Shown here: positions 33,922 to 41,346 of the stretch, one piece after another
How the letters are laid out: each line of letters starts with the position of its first letter
Position numbering within the stretch: position 1 is the stretch's first letter
NCBI GenBank assembly: GCA_947460245.1
Contig: CANHGL010000016.1
Location: 1 to 41,346 of the forward strand
Direction: 5' to 3'
Length of the DNA stretch: 41,346 bases
Origin: Sphingobacteriales bacterium
Lineage (GTDB): Bacteria > Bacteroidota > Bacteroidia > Chitinophagales > JADIYW01
The notes under the pieces: generated by a model
Databases searched by the model: none
The model's input: the letters and a program-made list of their open reading frames with translations, nothing else
Told to the model about the DNA's origin: nothing
Made by a program: the position numbers and the translations under genes

Positions 33922-35016
33922 ATGGCAAAAAGGATAATTTTAACGGTAACCAATGATTTAGTGTACGATCAACGTATGCAAAGAATTTGCTCTTCCTTAA
34001 AGAAGAATGGTTTTTTTGTAGAATTAGTAGGTCGTATTATGGTTGATTCTAAGCCGGTTAATCATGAACCTTATCTGCAAACCCGATTAAAATGCTTCTT
34101 CACTAAAGGGTTTTTGTTTTATGCAGAATTTAATATTCGGCTTTTTCTCTATCTCTTATTGAATGGGTTTGATGTGGTATGCGGTTGTGATCTCGACACT
34201 TTGCCTGCTGCATTACTTGCAGCAAAATTGAAAGGCAGGAAAGTAGTTTATGATGCTCATGAATATTTTACGCAGAGCCCTGAGCTCATCGGCAGGCCGG
34301 TTAAACAATCTATTTGGTTATTTTTAGAGAATATACTGCTTCCTGGTGTTGATGATTTATATACCGTTACTCATTCCATTGCACGGCTGTTTAATGATAA
34401 GTACCATAAGTCTTGTAAAGTGGTACATAATTATCCAAATAAACAGGAAGACTTACTGCCCTCTTCAGATGGTCGCTATCTGTTATACCAGGGTGCTGTA
34501 AATATAGGCCGTGGATTAAATGAATTATTATTAGCTATGTTATCAGTAGAGGAGATGTCTCTTTATATTGCTGGAGATGGCGATGATATGCAACGTATCC
34601 AAAAATCAGTTATAGATTTAAAATTAGAAGATAAAGTGAAATTGCTTGGAAGGCAAACGCCTAATCAACTCAAGCAAATTACTAAGGATGCTTTAATCGG
34701 TATAAACTTATTAGAGAACAGGGGCTTGAGCTATTATTACTCTTTGGGTAATAAAACGTTTGATTATATTCAGGCAGGCGTACCACAGATTTTAATTGGT
34801 TTTCCTGAGTATATAGCCCTTAATGAAAAATATAACATAGGCGTTATTGTAGATAGTTTAAGTGTAGATAAAATCGAACAAGCTATTCATCTTCTTTTAA
34901 ATGATAAGACGCTATATAATCAACTCCGTCAAAACTGTCTTGATGCAAGAGCACAGCTATGTTGGGAGTCTGAAGAAAAACAGTTAATTCAAATCTATAA
35001 TAATTTAGTCAACTAA
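33922..35016 (+). CDS. Glycosyltransferase, GT-B fold (GT4-like)
   Basis: This 364-residue protein has a GT-B fold with two Rossmann-like halves. The N-terminal half begins RIILTVTNDLVYDQRMQRIC, with VYDAHEYF near residue 112; the C-terminal half has YQGAVNIGRGLNELL, LYIAGDGDD and a donor-site region NKTFDYIQAGVPQI near 275-288 in place of the usual E-x7-E motif of GT4. No membrane segment of note is seen, so it works at the cytoplasmic face, probably on a cell-surface polysaccharide. It follows recQ by four bases and precedes the next glycosyltransferase by one base. Donor and acceptor are not known. Confidence 0.86.
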   Translation: MAKRIILTVTNDLVYDQRMQRICSSLKKNGFFVELVGRIMVDSKPVNHEPYLQTRLKCFFTKGFLFYAEFNIRLFLYLLLNGFDVVCGCDLDTLPAALLAAKLKGRKVVYDAHEYFTQSPELIGRPVKQSIWLFLENILLPGVDDLYTVTHSIARLFNDKYHKSCKVVHNYPNKQEDLLPSSDGRYLLYQGAVNIGRGLNELLLAMLSVEEMSLYIAGDGDDMQRIQKSVIDLKLEDKVKLLGRQTPNQLKQITKDALIGINLLENRGLSYYYSLGNKTFDYIQAGVPQILIGFPEYIALNEKYNIGVIVDSLSVDKIEQAIHLLLNDKTLYNQLRQNCLDARAQLCWESEEKQLIQIYNNLVN

Positions 35017-35017
35017 T

Positions 35018-36172
35018 ATGTCTGAAACCTTTCCTGTTGATTCTATGAAATTGAATATCATTTGTTTTGATGTTCCATTTCCAGCAGATTATGGCGGCGC
35101 CATGGAGGAATTTTATAAGCTTAAAGCATTGCATGCATTAGGGGTTAAGATTTATCTGCATTGTTTTATCTATGGCGATAGGTCCCCTCAACTAGAATTA
35201 GAAAAATATTGTGAAGAGGTATATTATTATACAAGAAAGCGTCGCCTTAAGGATTTATTTTCAAACTTACCTTTCATTGTTCAGTCAAGAAAACAGACAG
35301 CATTACTAAATAATTTATGTGATAATGATTATCCGATTTTATTTGATGCTACGCATACTGCAGGCTTTTTGGATCATCCGGATTTGAAGCATAGAAAAAA
35401 GATAGTTCGTCTGCATAATATAGAATGGATATATTATAATACCTTATTGAGCTCATCCTATACTTTAAGAGATAAGTTTTTTTATTTCTTCGAGTATAAA
35501 AAGCTTAAGAAGTTTGATAACTGTCTTCAGCACGCAGATATATTGTTGTGCCTTTCTCAATATGATTTTGAGTATTATAAGGAGAAGTTTCCTGATAAGA
35601 TAGTGGAGCTTATTTATGTATTTCATGAAAATACAGAGCTTAAGGTGCAGCCTGGAAAGGGTGATTATATCTTGTATCATGGTAATCTGTCTGTCTTGGA
35701 TAATTATACAGCAGTTATAGATTTGCTGAGTAATCATTTGAAGGGCTATCAAAAGCGTATCGTTTTGGCAGGAAAAAATCCAGGCAGTTTACTTGTAGAT
35801 TTTATAAAAGATAAACCTAATATTGAGCTTATAGCTAATCCTACTCAGCAGGCTTTAACGGAATTGATACGTAATGCGCAGATCTGTTTTGCAATAGCTG
35901 CTAATCCATCGGGTATAAAATTAAAGCTAATTAATTCTCTTTATTCGGGTCGATTCATATTTGGTAATAATAGCGCTATTTCCGGAAGTGGATTAGAAGA
36001 GGCTGTCATAAATATAGATCAGCAACCTGAAGTAATTACAGATATAGTGAATGAATATATGCTTAAGGAATTTACGGATGCAGATCTTCAGGGAAGAAAA
36101 GAATTGCTCGCTGAGAAATACAACAATACAAAAAATGCGGAAAGTTTGACTCGCTTAATTTTTAGTCACTGA
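35018..36172 (+). CDS. Glycosyltransferase, GT-B fold
   Basis: The 384-residue protein resembles GT4-like enzymes: an N-terminal IICFDVPFPADYGGAMEEFY (residues 14-33) with the glycine-rich acceptor loop, HNIEWIYYN near 132-140, and a C-terminal half with LYHGNLSVLDNY, VLAGKNPG and SGIKLKLINSLYSGR, the donor-site region. The ATG at 35018 lies one base after the preceding stop; a second in-frame ATG at 35045 begins right before the first strand and could be the true start. It is co-transcribed with the preceding glycosyltransferase and recQ. Its stop codon lies inside the terminator hairpin and its end overlaps the convergent epimerase gene by 11 bases. Confidence 0.83.
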   Translation: MSETFPVDSMKLNIICFDVPFPADYGGAMEEFYKLKALHALGVKIYLHCFIYGDRSPQLELEKYCEEVYYYTRKRRLKDLFSNLPFIVQSRKQTALLNNLCDNDYPILFDATHTAGFLDHPDLKHRKKIVRLHNIEWIYYNTLLSSSYTLRDKFFYFFEYKKLKKFDNCLQHADILLCLSQYDFEYYKEKFPDKIVELIYVFHENTELKVQPGKGDYILYHGNLSVLDNYTAVIDLLSNHLKGYQKRIVLAGKNPGSLLVDFIKDKPNIELIANPTQQALTELIRNAQICFAIAANPSGIKLKLINSLYSGRFIFGNNSAISGSGLEEAVINIDQQPEVITDIVNEYMLKEFTDADLQGRKELLAEKYNNTKNAESLTRLIFSH

Positions 36173-36183
36173 GCGAGTTTTTT
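36149..36183 (+). terminator. Rho-independent terminator overlapping two stop codons
   Basis: A seven-base-pair stem (ACTCGCT/AGCGAGT, 36149-36155 and 36172-36178) with a 16-base loop is followed by a run of six T (36178-36183). The hairpin includes the stop codons of the rightward glycosyltransferase and of the leftward epimerase gene. Confidence 0.65.
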
Positions 36184-37139
36184 ATATTTTGCATGGAGGC
36201 CTGATAGCTTATTTTAGAACTCCATCCTAACTCTTTGCGCGCCTTTTCGGCGGATACAGTTCTGTTAGTGCCTGTTGCCTTAACGGATTTTTTAGCTAAT
36301 GGTGGATTTTTTCCAAAGATTGGAAAAATGATTTCAGCGGCTGTCGCTAATAAATATGCAATATTGAATGAGAGTGATGTTGTAACCTTTCTGCCTTTTA
36401 TATTGGCCAGATCATTAAAGTATTGTTTCCAGGAAACTTCCCAATCATCCATAAAAAAATATGTTTGATTTTTTGCTGCTACAGTAGTGATGCATAAAAA
36501 TATCCCATGAGCTAAATTTTCTGCATCTATCAGGCAGGCAGGATGACGACCATTGTCAATGAGCTTTAACCCCACGGCAGTATCTAATCTCTTGAGTGGT
36601 TCACTCACCCAAACGCTTCCCTTTCCAATTACTGCAGAAGGGCGAATAATGGTGTATGTAATTGTATTCCGTTGGCAGAAATCTTTTACTAATTCTTCAG
36701 TATCGATTTTTACATCATCATAGTGGATGCCTGTCTTTACTAATGCAGTAGCCTCATCCGGAATTAATTTATTTCGGTCAATTCCGGAGGCAACTCCAAT
36801 GGAGCTTATATAAATGAAATGTTGAACATTATTCTTTAGACTATCTTCTAAAAGATATAATGTAGCATTATAATGGGCATCATTGAATTCTTTTTTACTG
36901 CCAAAGTCAATTACTTTTGCAGCGCTATGAACTACAACGGTGCACTCTTTAGTAATATCATGTAGACTCGCTTTATTGCATATGTCGGCCTGAATCATTT
37001 CAATACCTTTTTCGCTATATGCTGAAAGATCCCTCTTGCTAAAAAACTGTCCACGGATATTCTGTTGTCCGTTTTCCAGAAGTGTTTCCATCAGATGATG
37101 TCCTATTAATCCTGTAATTCCTGTTATTAGAATCTTCAT
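36162..37139 (-). CDS. NAD-dependent epimerase/dehydratase (extended SDR)
   Basis: This 325-residue protein is an extended short-chain dehydrogenase. It begins MKILITGITGLIGHHL with the NAD(P) motif TGITGLIG (residues 6-13), has VVHSAAKV (about 69-76), ISSIGVASG (111-119) and the catalytic pair Y140/K144 in YDDVK. Members act on nucleotide sugars, hydroxysteroids or aldehydes; this one could be a nucleotide-sugar epimerase serving the adjacent glycosyltransferases, but the substrate cannot be read. It starts 12 bases after the stop of the DUF255 gene on the same strand, so these two are probably one transcript. Confidence 0.9.
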   Translation of the reverse strand: MKILITGITGLIGHHLMETLLENGQQNIRGQFFSKRDLSAYSEKGIEMIQADICNKASLHDITKECTVVVHSAAKVIDFGSKKEFNDAHYNATLYLLEDSLKNNVQHFIYISSIGVASGIDRNKLIPDEATALVKTGIHYDDVKIDTEELVKDFCQRNTITYTIIRPSAVIGKGSVWVSEPLKRLDTAVGLKLIDNGRHPACLIDAENLAHGIFLCITTVAAKNQTYFFMDDWEVSWKQYFNDLANIKGRKVTTSLSFNIAYLLATAAEIIFPIFGKNPPLAKKSVKATGTNRTVSAEKARKELGWSSKISYQASMQNIKNSLSD

Positions 37140-37151
37140 TGTTGAATTGGG

Positions 37152-39209
37152 TTAGGAGAATAAATCTTTTTTTAGGATACTGAAATCTTCTACCGGTAGT
37201 TGGCAGCTTTTATTCAAGCAAAGATACAGCTGGGTTTTATCGGGAGTAAATCGATTTTTCAATAGGGGTAGTTCACTTTCTTCATGACTTCCTGCAATCA
37301 GTACATTGGGAAGGTAATTAGATTGAATTTCTTTTAGTCGTTGGGTAGCCTCTCTGCCGGAGATGATGAGCTCCTTATTTAAATGTAAATGTATATCCAA
37401 CACAATCGCCCAGTTCGAAAAAAAACAGGGGTTGTTAAGGAGGTCATCCATTACATTATTCAACATGGTTAAGCTCATTTGCTCATAATCCGATTTATTG
37501 AAATATTTACTCAGCAGTAGTAGGTTCTTTGCCATTGTAGAGTTGCCTGCCGGAATAACATTATCACTGCTATCCATGCTTCTAGTAATTAACTTTGGGT
37601 CTAGGTCTGATGTGATATAAAACATTCCATTACTTCTGTTGTAGAAGTGTTCGAGTGTATATTCTGTAAAAGCTAATGCTTCTCTTAGGTATTTCTCTTC
37701 AAAGCTTACTTGGTATAATGCTATCAGTCCTTCAATAAGGAAGGCATAATCCTGAAGAAATCCATTGATGGTAGATTTTCCATTTTTGTAATTTCTATCT
37801 AGTCGATAATCTTCTTTTTTACATTCTATCAGAATAAAAGAGGTAATATTTTTTGCCTTATCCAGATATCGTTCCTCGCCAAATGCCTTATAAGCATCTG
37901 TAAGGCCTTTAATCATTAATGCATTCCACTCTGTTAAAATTTTATCATCAGTCTGAGGTCTTACTTTGCTCTCCCTGGCTTTAAATAATGCGTTGTTGAT
38001 TTCAGTAACTATGCTTTGAAATACTTCATTGTTAATTTTATATTTTTCCATGAAGTATTCATGATCTTGAGTTCTGAACAAAACATTCATTCCATGTTCA
38101 AAATTGCCTTCATTTGTAATATTATAAAGCTCTCTGCTGAATAATAATGTGCTTTCTATATCTGTTAATGATGCATTTAAAATGTCAGATGTTTGATAGC
38201 ATTGACTTATAACTACATCATATTCTTGTCCTGTCCAGCAGTAGAATTTACCTTCCACGCCCTCGCTGTCCGCATCCAAAGAGGAATAGAGTCCACCGCA
38301 TTCATCAGTCATTTCGCATTCAATCCAATCTGCAGTTTTTGCTACTATAGATTTATACATTGGGCGCTGGGATACCTGATAAGCTTCTGCATAAACACTT
38401 ATAAGCTGAGCATTATCGTATAACATTTTTTCAAAATGAGGAACCTTCCACTGCGTATCAACACTATATCTTGAAAATCCTCCGCCTACTACATCAAATA
38501 AACCACCAAAGGCCCATTTTTTCAATGTGGTTTTTAGCGTGTCTGCAATTGTTACATCTTTAGTTTGATGTAAATGCCGCAATAAAAAGCTGTAGTTATT
38601 GGGCATCATAAATTTTGGTGCACCTTTTCTGCCGCCCCATTCCCAATCGATTTTAGTTTTCCATTTGTCCCATATAATATCTGTTAATCTATTATCTAGC
38701 AATCTGCCTTCTGCTTTTAGAGGTAAGTATTCTATTTGATGTAATCCCTCTGTTATTTGCTCTGCCTGTTCTATTAATTTATCGGGTGCTATTTTATATT
38801 GATCATTAAAATAGGTTAGGACTTTCAACCAGTTCTCTTTTGGGAAATAAGTGCCCGCAAATAGTGGTTTTCCATCAGGCAAAGCAATAATATTTAATGG
38901 CCATCCGCCTTGTCCGGAGGTAATCATAGCGACATTCATATATATCTGATCAATATCTGGTCGTTCTTCCCGATCAACCTTTACAGAAATAAAATTTGTA
39001 TTCATTACCTGAGCTACATCTATGTTTTCAAAGCTTTCCTTCTCCATAACATGACACCAATGGCAGGCAGCATATCCTATCGATATAATGACTAGTTTCT
39101 GTTCAAGTACTGCTTTCTGGAATGCAAATTCCTTCCAAGGCAACCAGTCCACAGGGTTATTTTGGTGTTGTAGCAGATATGGAGAGCTTTCCTGAGCTAA
39201 TTGATTCAT
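37152..39209 (-). CDS. Thioredoxin-domain protein of the DUF255/YyaL (SPATA20-like) family
   Basis: The 685-residue protein has an N-terminal thioredoxin-like domain with the active-site pair C49-H-W-C52 in [14 protein letters not shown], followed by [14 protein letters not shown], both diagnostic of the DUF255 family. The rest (about residue 200 onward) is an alpha/alpha-barrel like that of N-acylglucosamine epimerases and six-hairpin glycosidases, with [14 protein letters not shown] and WNALMIKGL. No signal peptide is present, so it is likely cytoplasmic. The biochemical function of the family is not established. It is upstream of the epimerase gene by 12 bases. The 131-base gap to the divergent protease (39210-39340) is AT-rich and holds the protease promoter candidate. 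Confidence 0.94.
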   Translation of the reverse strand: MNQLAQESSPYLLQHQNNPVDWLPWKEFAFQKAVLEQKLVIISIGYAACHWCHVMEKESFENIDVAQVMNTNFISVKVDREERPDIDQIYMNVAMITSGQGGWPLNIIALPDGKPLFAGTYFPKENWLKVLTYFNDQYKIAPDKLIEQAEQITEGLHQIEYLPLKAEGRLLDNRLTDIIWDKWKTKIDWEWGGRKGAPKFMMPNNYSFLLRHLHQTKDVTIADTLKTTLKKWAFGGLFDVVGGGFSRYSVDTQWKVPHFEKMLYDNAQLISVYAEAYQVSQRPMYKSIVAKTADWIECEMTDECGGLYSSLDADSEGVEGKFYCWTGQEYDVVISQCYQTSDILNASLTDIESTLLFSRELYNITNEGNFEHGMNVLFRTQDHEYFMEKYKINNEVFQSIVTEINNALFKARESKVRPQTDDKILTEWNALMIKGLTDAYKAFGEERYLDKAKNITSFILIECKKEDYRLDRNYKNGKSTINGFLQDYAFLIEGLIALYQVSFEEKYLREALAFTEYTLEHFYNRSNGMFYITSDLDPKLITRSMDSSDNVIPAGNSTMAKNLLLLSKYFNKSDYEQMSLTMLNNVMDDLLNNPCFFSNWAIVLDIHLHLNKELIISGREATQRLKEIQSNYLPNVLIAGSHEESELPLLKNRFTPDKTQLYLCLNKSCQLPVEDFSILKKDLFS

Positions 39210-39313
39210 AGGTAGATATGGTCTAAAGATGCTGATTTATCACATAAAATATTAAGATTTAACTTAATGGTGAAGAGTTTTTCAGTTTTCTTTTTTTTTA
39301 TTCATCTAAAAGG

Positions 39314-39321
39314 TATATTTG
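39314..39321 (+). promoter_or_regulatory. Candidate -7 promoter element of the M43 protease gene
   Basis: TATATTTG fits TAnnTTTG and lies 19 bases before the ATG at 39341. The region 20 bases upstream is a T-rich run without an exact TTTG, so the -33 box is weak. Confidence 0.4.
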
Positions 39322-39340
39322 TTATGTAAACAACACTATT

Positions 39341-41346
39341 ATGAGATTAAAATTACTATCATTATTTGCACTTTTGCTCGTTTTGACGAATGTAAAAGTT
39401 TTTTCTGTTGAAAAAAATAAGAACAATGGTTGGTGCGGATCTTCGATTCCAAGTATGGCATGGGAAGACCAGTTGCAAAGAATCATGGCAAACCAAAGGG
39501 CAAATGCCAATGGAAGACAGCAACAAATTAATTATACCATTCCAGTAGTAGTACACGTAGTGTATTATACTAACAACGCTACACAAAATATTTCTGCGGC
39601 AAGACTGCAGTCTCAGATCAATACCTTGAATGCAGACTATGCTGGAACAGGATTAAACAGTAATACATTACCTTCGGCATTTTCAGCATTGAAGGCCAAT
39701 ACCGGTATCACTTTCTGTTTGGCTAAGCTTACTCCTAACAATGTGGTTATGAATATACCAGGTAAAGACTCTGTAGATGCCAGAGCTAAAGGATGGTCTA
39801 ATCCGGGAACAACTGGTTGGGATAGAACTTTTATCGATGGTACCATCAAGCCAGCTACAATTTGGGATCCGAATTATTACTTAAACGTATGGGTTGTTCC
39901 GGGTATCGCTTCTACAGGCGGTGGAACAATTTTAGGTTATGCAACTTTTCCAGGTTTAACTGGATTGGGGGGTATGCCTACGGATGCCGGAAATCCTTTA
40001 AACGATGGTTTTGTTTGCCGTTCTACCTATTTTGGAACGAATGGTACGACCAGCTTAGGCAGAACTGCAACACATGAGATTGGGCACTGGCTTGGATTAA
40101 GACATATCTGGGGTGATGCAACATGTGCAACGGATTATGTAGATGATACGCCTACAGCAGAAACATCAAACTATACTTGCTATGGAACTGCCCATGTAAC
40201 TTGTGGAAATGGTCCAAATGGAGATATGTATCAGAATTTTATGGACTATACAGGGGATAACTGTATGGCTTTATTCACAGTTGGTCAATCTGCACGTATG
40301 CAGACTACGATGTTGAATGGAGATTTTAGAAAGAACATAAAGAACTCTCCGGTTTGCGATACCGTAAAACAAAAGCCTGCAGCTAAGTTTACAGCTCTAA
40401 TGCAAAATGCAGCTTTATGTGCTACCTCCAAAACTTTTGATTTTACAGATAAATCTTTATTTGCTCCTACATCATGGAGCTGGACATTTCAGGGAGGTAC
40501 ACCTTCATCATCTACAATAAAAAATCCTACGGGTATTGTGTTTAATACCTCAGGATTACATGATGTTACTTTAACGGCTACCAATGCCAGAGGTTCCAAT
40601 TCAATCACTATACAGGTAAATGTGCCAATTGTAGGTACAGGTACACTTCCTTTAGCTGAAGGATTTGAAGGAACTGCATTTCCTCCGCTGGGATGGGATG
40701 TGGTAAACAGAAATGGTAATCCTGCTGTCAATTGGGATGTCATCACTGGTTACAGTGCCTATGGTACGGGTAATAAGTGTATGCGATTTGATAATACATC
40801 ATTAGATGGTAAATTTCAGAAAGATGATATCATGACGCCTAAAATCAATTTTACAGGAGTTACCCAAGCGACATTGAAGTTTGATGTGTCTCATGCTCCT
40901 TATTTCGGTCCAGTTACAGGAACTATAGATGAGCACTTATGGGATACTTTAGAAGTTTTAATTACAGACAACTGCCAAACTACAACACAAAGATTATACA
41001 GAAAAGGAGATAGTGTACTTGCTACTGTAATGCCAGGTCAGGGCGATGAATTTTATCCTGCAGCTAATCAGTGGAGGACAGATTCTGTGGCTATCCCTGT
41101 TGCTTATTTAAACAAGCCTAATGTTCAGATTATTTTCAGAAATTATGGAGATTATGGACATACTATCTATATTGATAACGTAAATATCTCTGCACCAAAC
41201 CTTACTCCATCGGCTACGGCTAATTTCACGTCGAGTGACAGTACGGTATGTGTAGGAGGCAGTTTAACGTATACGAATACATCTACTGCCACTGCAGGCT
41301 CACCGGATTCAGTACGCTGGACGATAGGTGGTGGAACGCCATCTAC
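39341..41346 (+). CDS. Secreted M43 zinc metalloprotease with PKD domains, 5' part (cut by window edge)
   Basis: The frame opens at an ATG at 39341 and runs without a stop to the window edge (668 codons). Residues 1-22 form a signal peptide. The protease domain carries HEIGHWLGLRH (245-255), the HExxHxxGxxH zinc motif of M43 (pappalysin/cytophagalysin) proteases, and a Met-turn in NFMDYTGD (M301). A PKD domain follows (about 348-430, with SWTFQGGTPSSS), then a jelly-roll-like region (about 440-620, with EGFEGTAFPPLGWDV, usual of MAM/cleaved-adhesin modules), and the beginning of a second PKD domain at about 625. This arrangement is typical of Bacteroidota extracellular proteases, most of which end in a T9SS sorting domain, not visible here. 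It probably degrades proteins outside the cell. Confidence 0.93.
   Translation, partial: MRLKLLSLFALLLVLTNVKVFSVEKNKNNGWCGSSIPSMAWEDQLQRIMANQRANANGRQQQINYTIPVVVHVVYYTNNATQNISAARLQSQINTLNADYAGTGLNSNTLPSAFSALKANTGITFCLAKLTPNNVVMNIPGKDSVDARAKGWSNPGTTGWDRTFIDGTIKPATIWDPNYYLNVWVVPGIASTGGGTILGYATFPGLTGLGGMPTDAGNPLNDGFVCRSTYFGTNGTTSLGRTATHEIGHWLGLRHIWGDATCATDYVDDTPTAETSNYTCYGTAHVTCGNGPNGDMYQNFMDYTGDNCMALFTVGQSARMQTTMLNGDFRKNIKNSPVCDTVKQKPAAKFTALMQNAALCATSKTFDFTDKSLFAPTSWSWTFQGGTPSSSTIKNPTGIVFNTSGLHDVTLTATNARGSNSITIQVNVPIVGTGTLPLAEGFEGTAFPPLGWDVVNRNGNPAVNWDVITGYSAYGTGNKCMRFDNTSLDGKFQKDDIMTPKINFTGVTQATLKFDVSHAPYFGPVTGTIDEHLWDTLEVLITDNCQTTTQRLYRKGDSVLATVMPGQGDEFYPAANQWRTDSVAIPVAYLNKPNVQIIFRNYGDYGHTIYIDNVNISAPNLTPSATANFTSSDSTVCVGGSLTYTNTSTATAGSPDSVRWTIGGGTPS

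Overview
The window looks like chromosomal DNA from a member of the Bacteroidota, probably in or near the Chitinophagales/Sphingobacteriales. The signs are an AT-rich composition, a protein with a type IX secretion (T9SS) C-terminal sorting signal, an M43 'cytophagalysin'-type protease with PKD domains, the futalosine menaquinone genes mqnE and mqnA, and promoters that fit the Bacteroidota -33/-7 pattern (TTTG, about 20 bp, TAnnTTTG). Genus cannot be fixed by eye. No rRNA, CRISPR array, prophage, integrase or complete insertion sequence is visible. Every stretch without a gene is shorter than 300 bases.

Layout. 1-1750: start of a T9SS cargo protein, uracil-DNA glycosylase, tRNA-Arg(UCU) with promoter and terminator, and a hotdog thioesterase-like protein. 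1850-11850: a glycan locus with one TMTC-like GT-C/TPR protein, three paralogous GT-C-like membrane proteins of a family I cannot name, two GT2 enzymes of the polyprenyl-phosphate-sugar synthase type, a GNAT acyltransferase and a PhyH oxygenase. The first six of these genes form three successive tail-to-tail pairs with almost no space between the ends. 11987-16682: small phage-holin-family membrane protein, clpB, pyrR, pyrB. 16679-21189: a REP-associated (RAYT-type) transposase, hemH, a divergent merR/SDR pair bracketed by an imperfect 29-bp repeat, and hemL. 21186-25683: mazG, a 1222-residue orphan sensor kinase and hemL read as one leftward unit. 25807-28281: membrane protein, histidine kinase and OmpR-type regulator. 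28405-31903: mqnE, histidine phosphatase and mqnA as a tight operon, facing a nucleoside phosphorylase. 32001-39209: recQ plus two GT-B glycosyltransferases in one unit, facing an epimerase and a thioredoxin-domain (DUF255) protein. 39341-end: secreted M43 metalloprotease, cut by the window edge.

How the genes fit together. The 1.8-11.9 kb locus has the parts expected for making polyprenyl-phosphate-sugar donors inside the cell (GT2) and using them outside (GT-C), with possible acyl and hydroxyl decoration; its product is unknown and the three GT-C paralogues are the best candidate for something undescribed. The haem genes hemL and hemH appear to have been neighbours in the same orientation and are now separated by the merR/SDR cassette, whose flanking repeats derive from or resemble the hemL terminator. 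Proteins at the two window ends are predicted surface or secreted products of the T9SS type.
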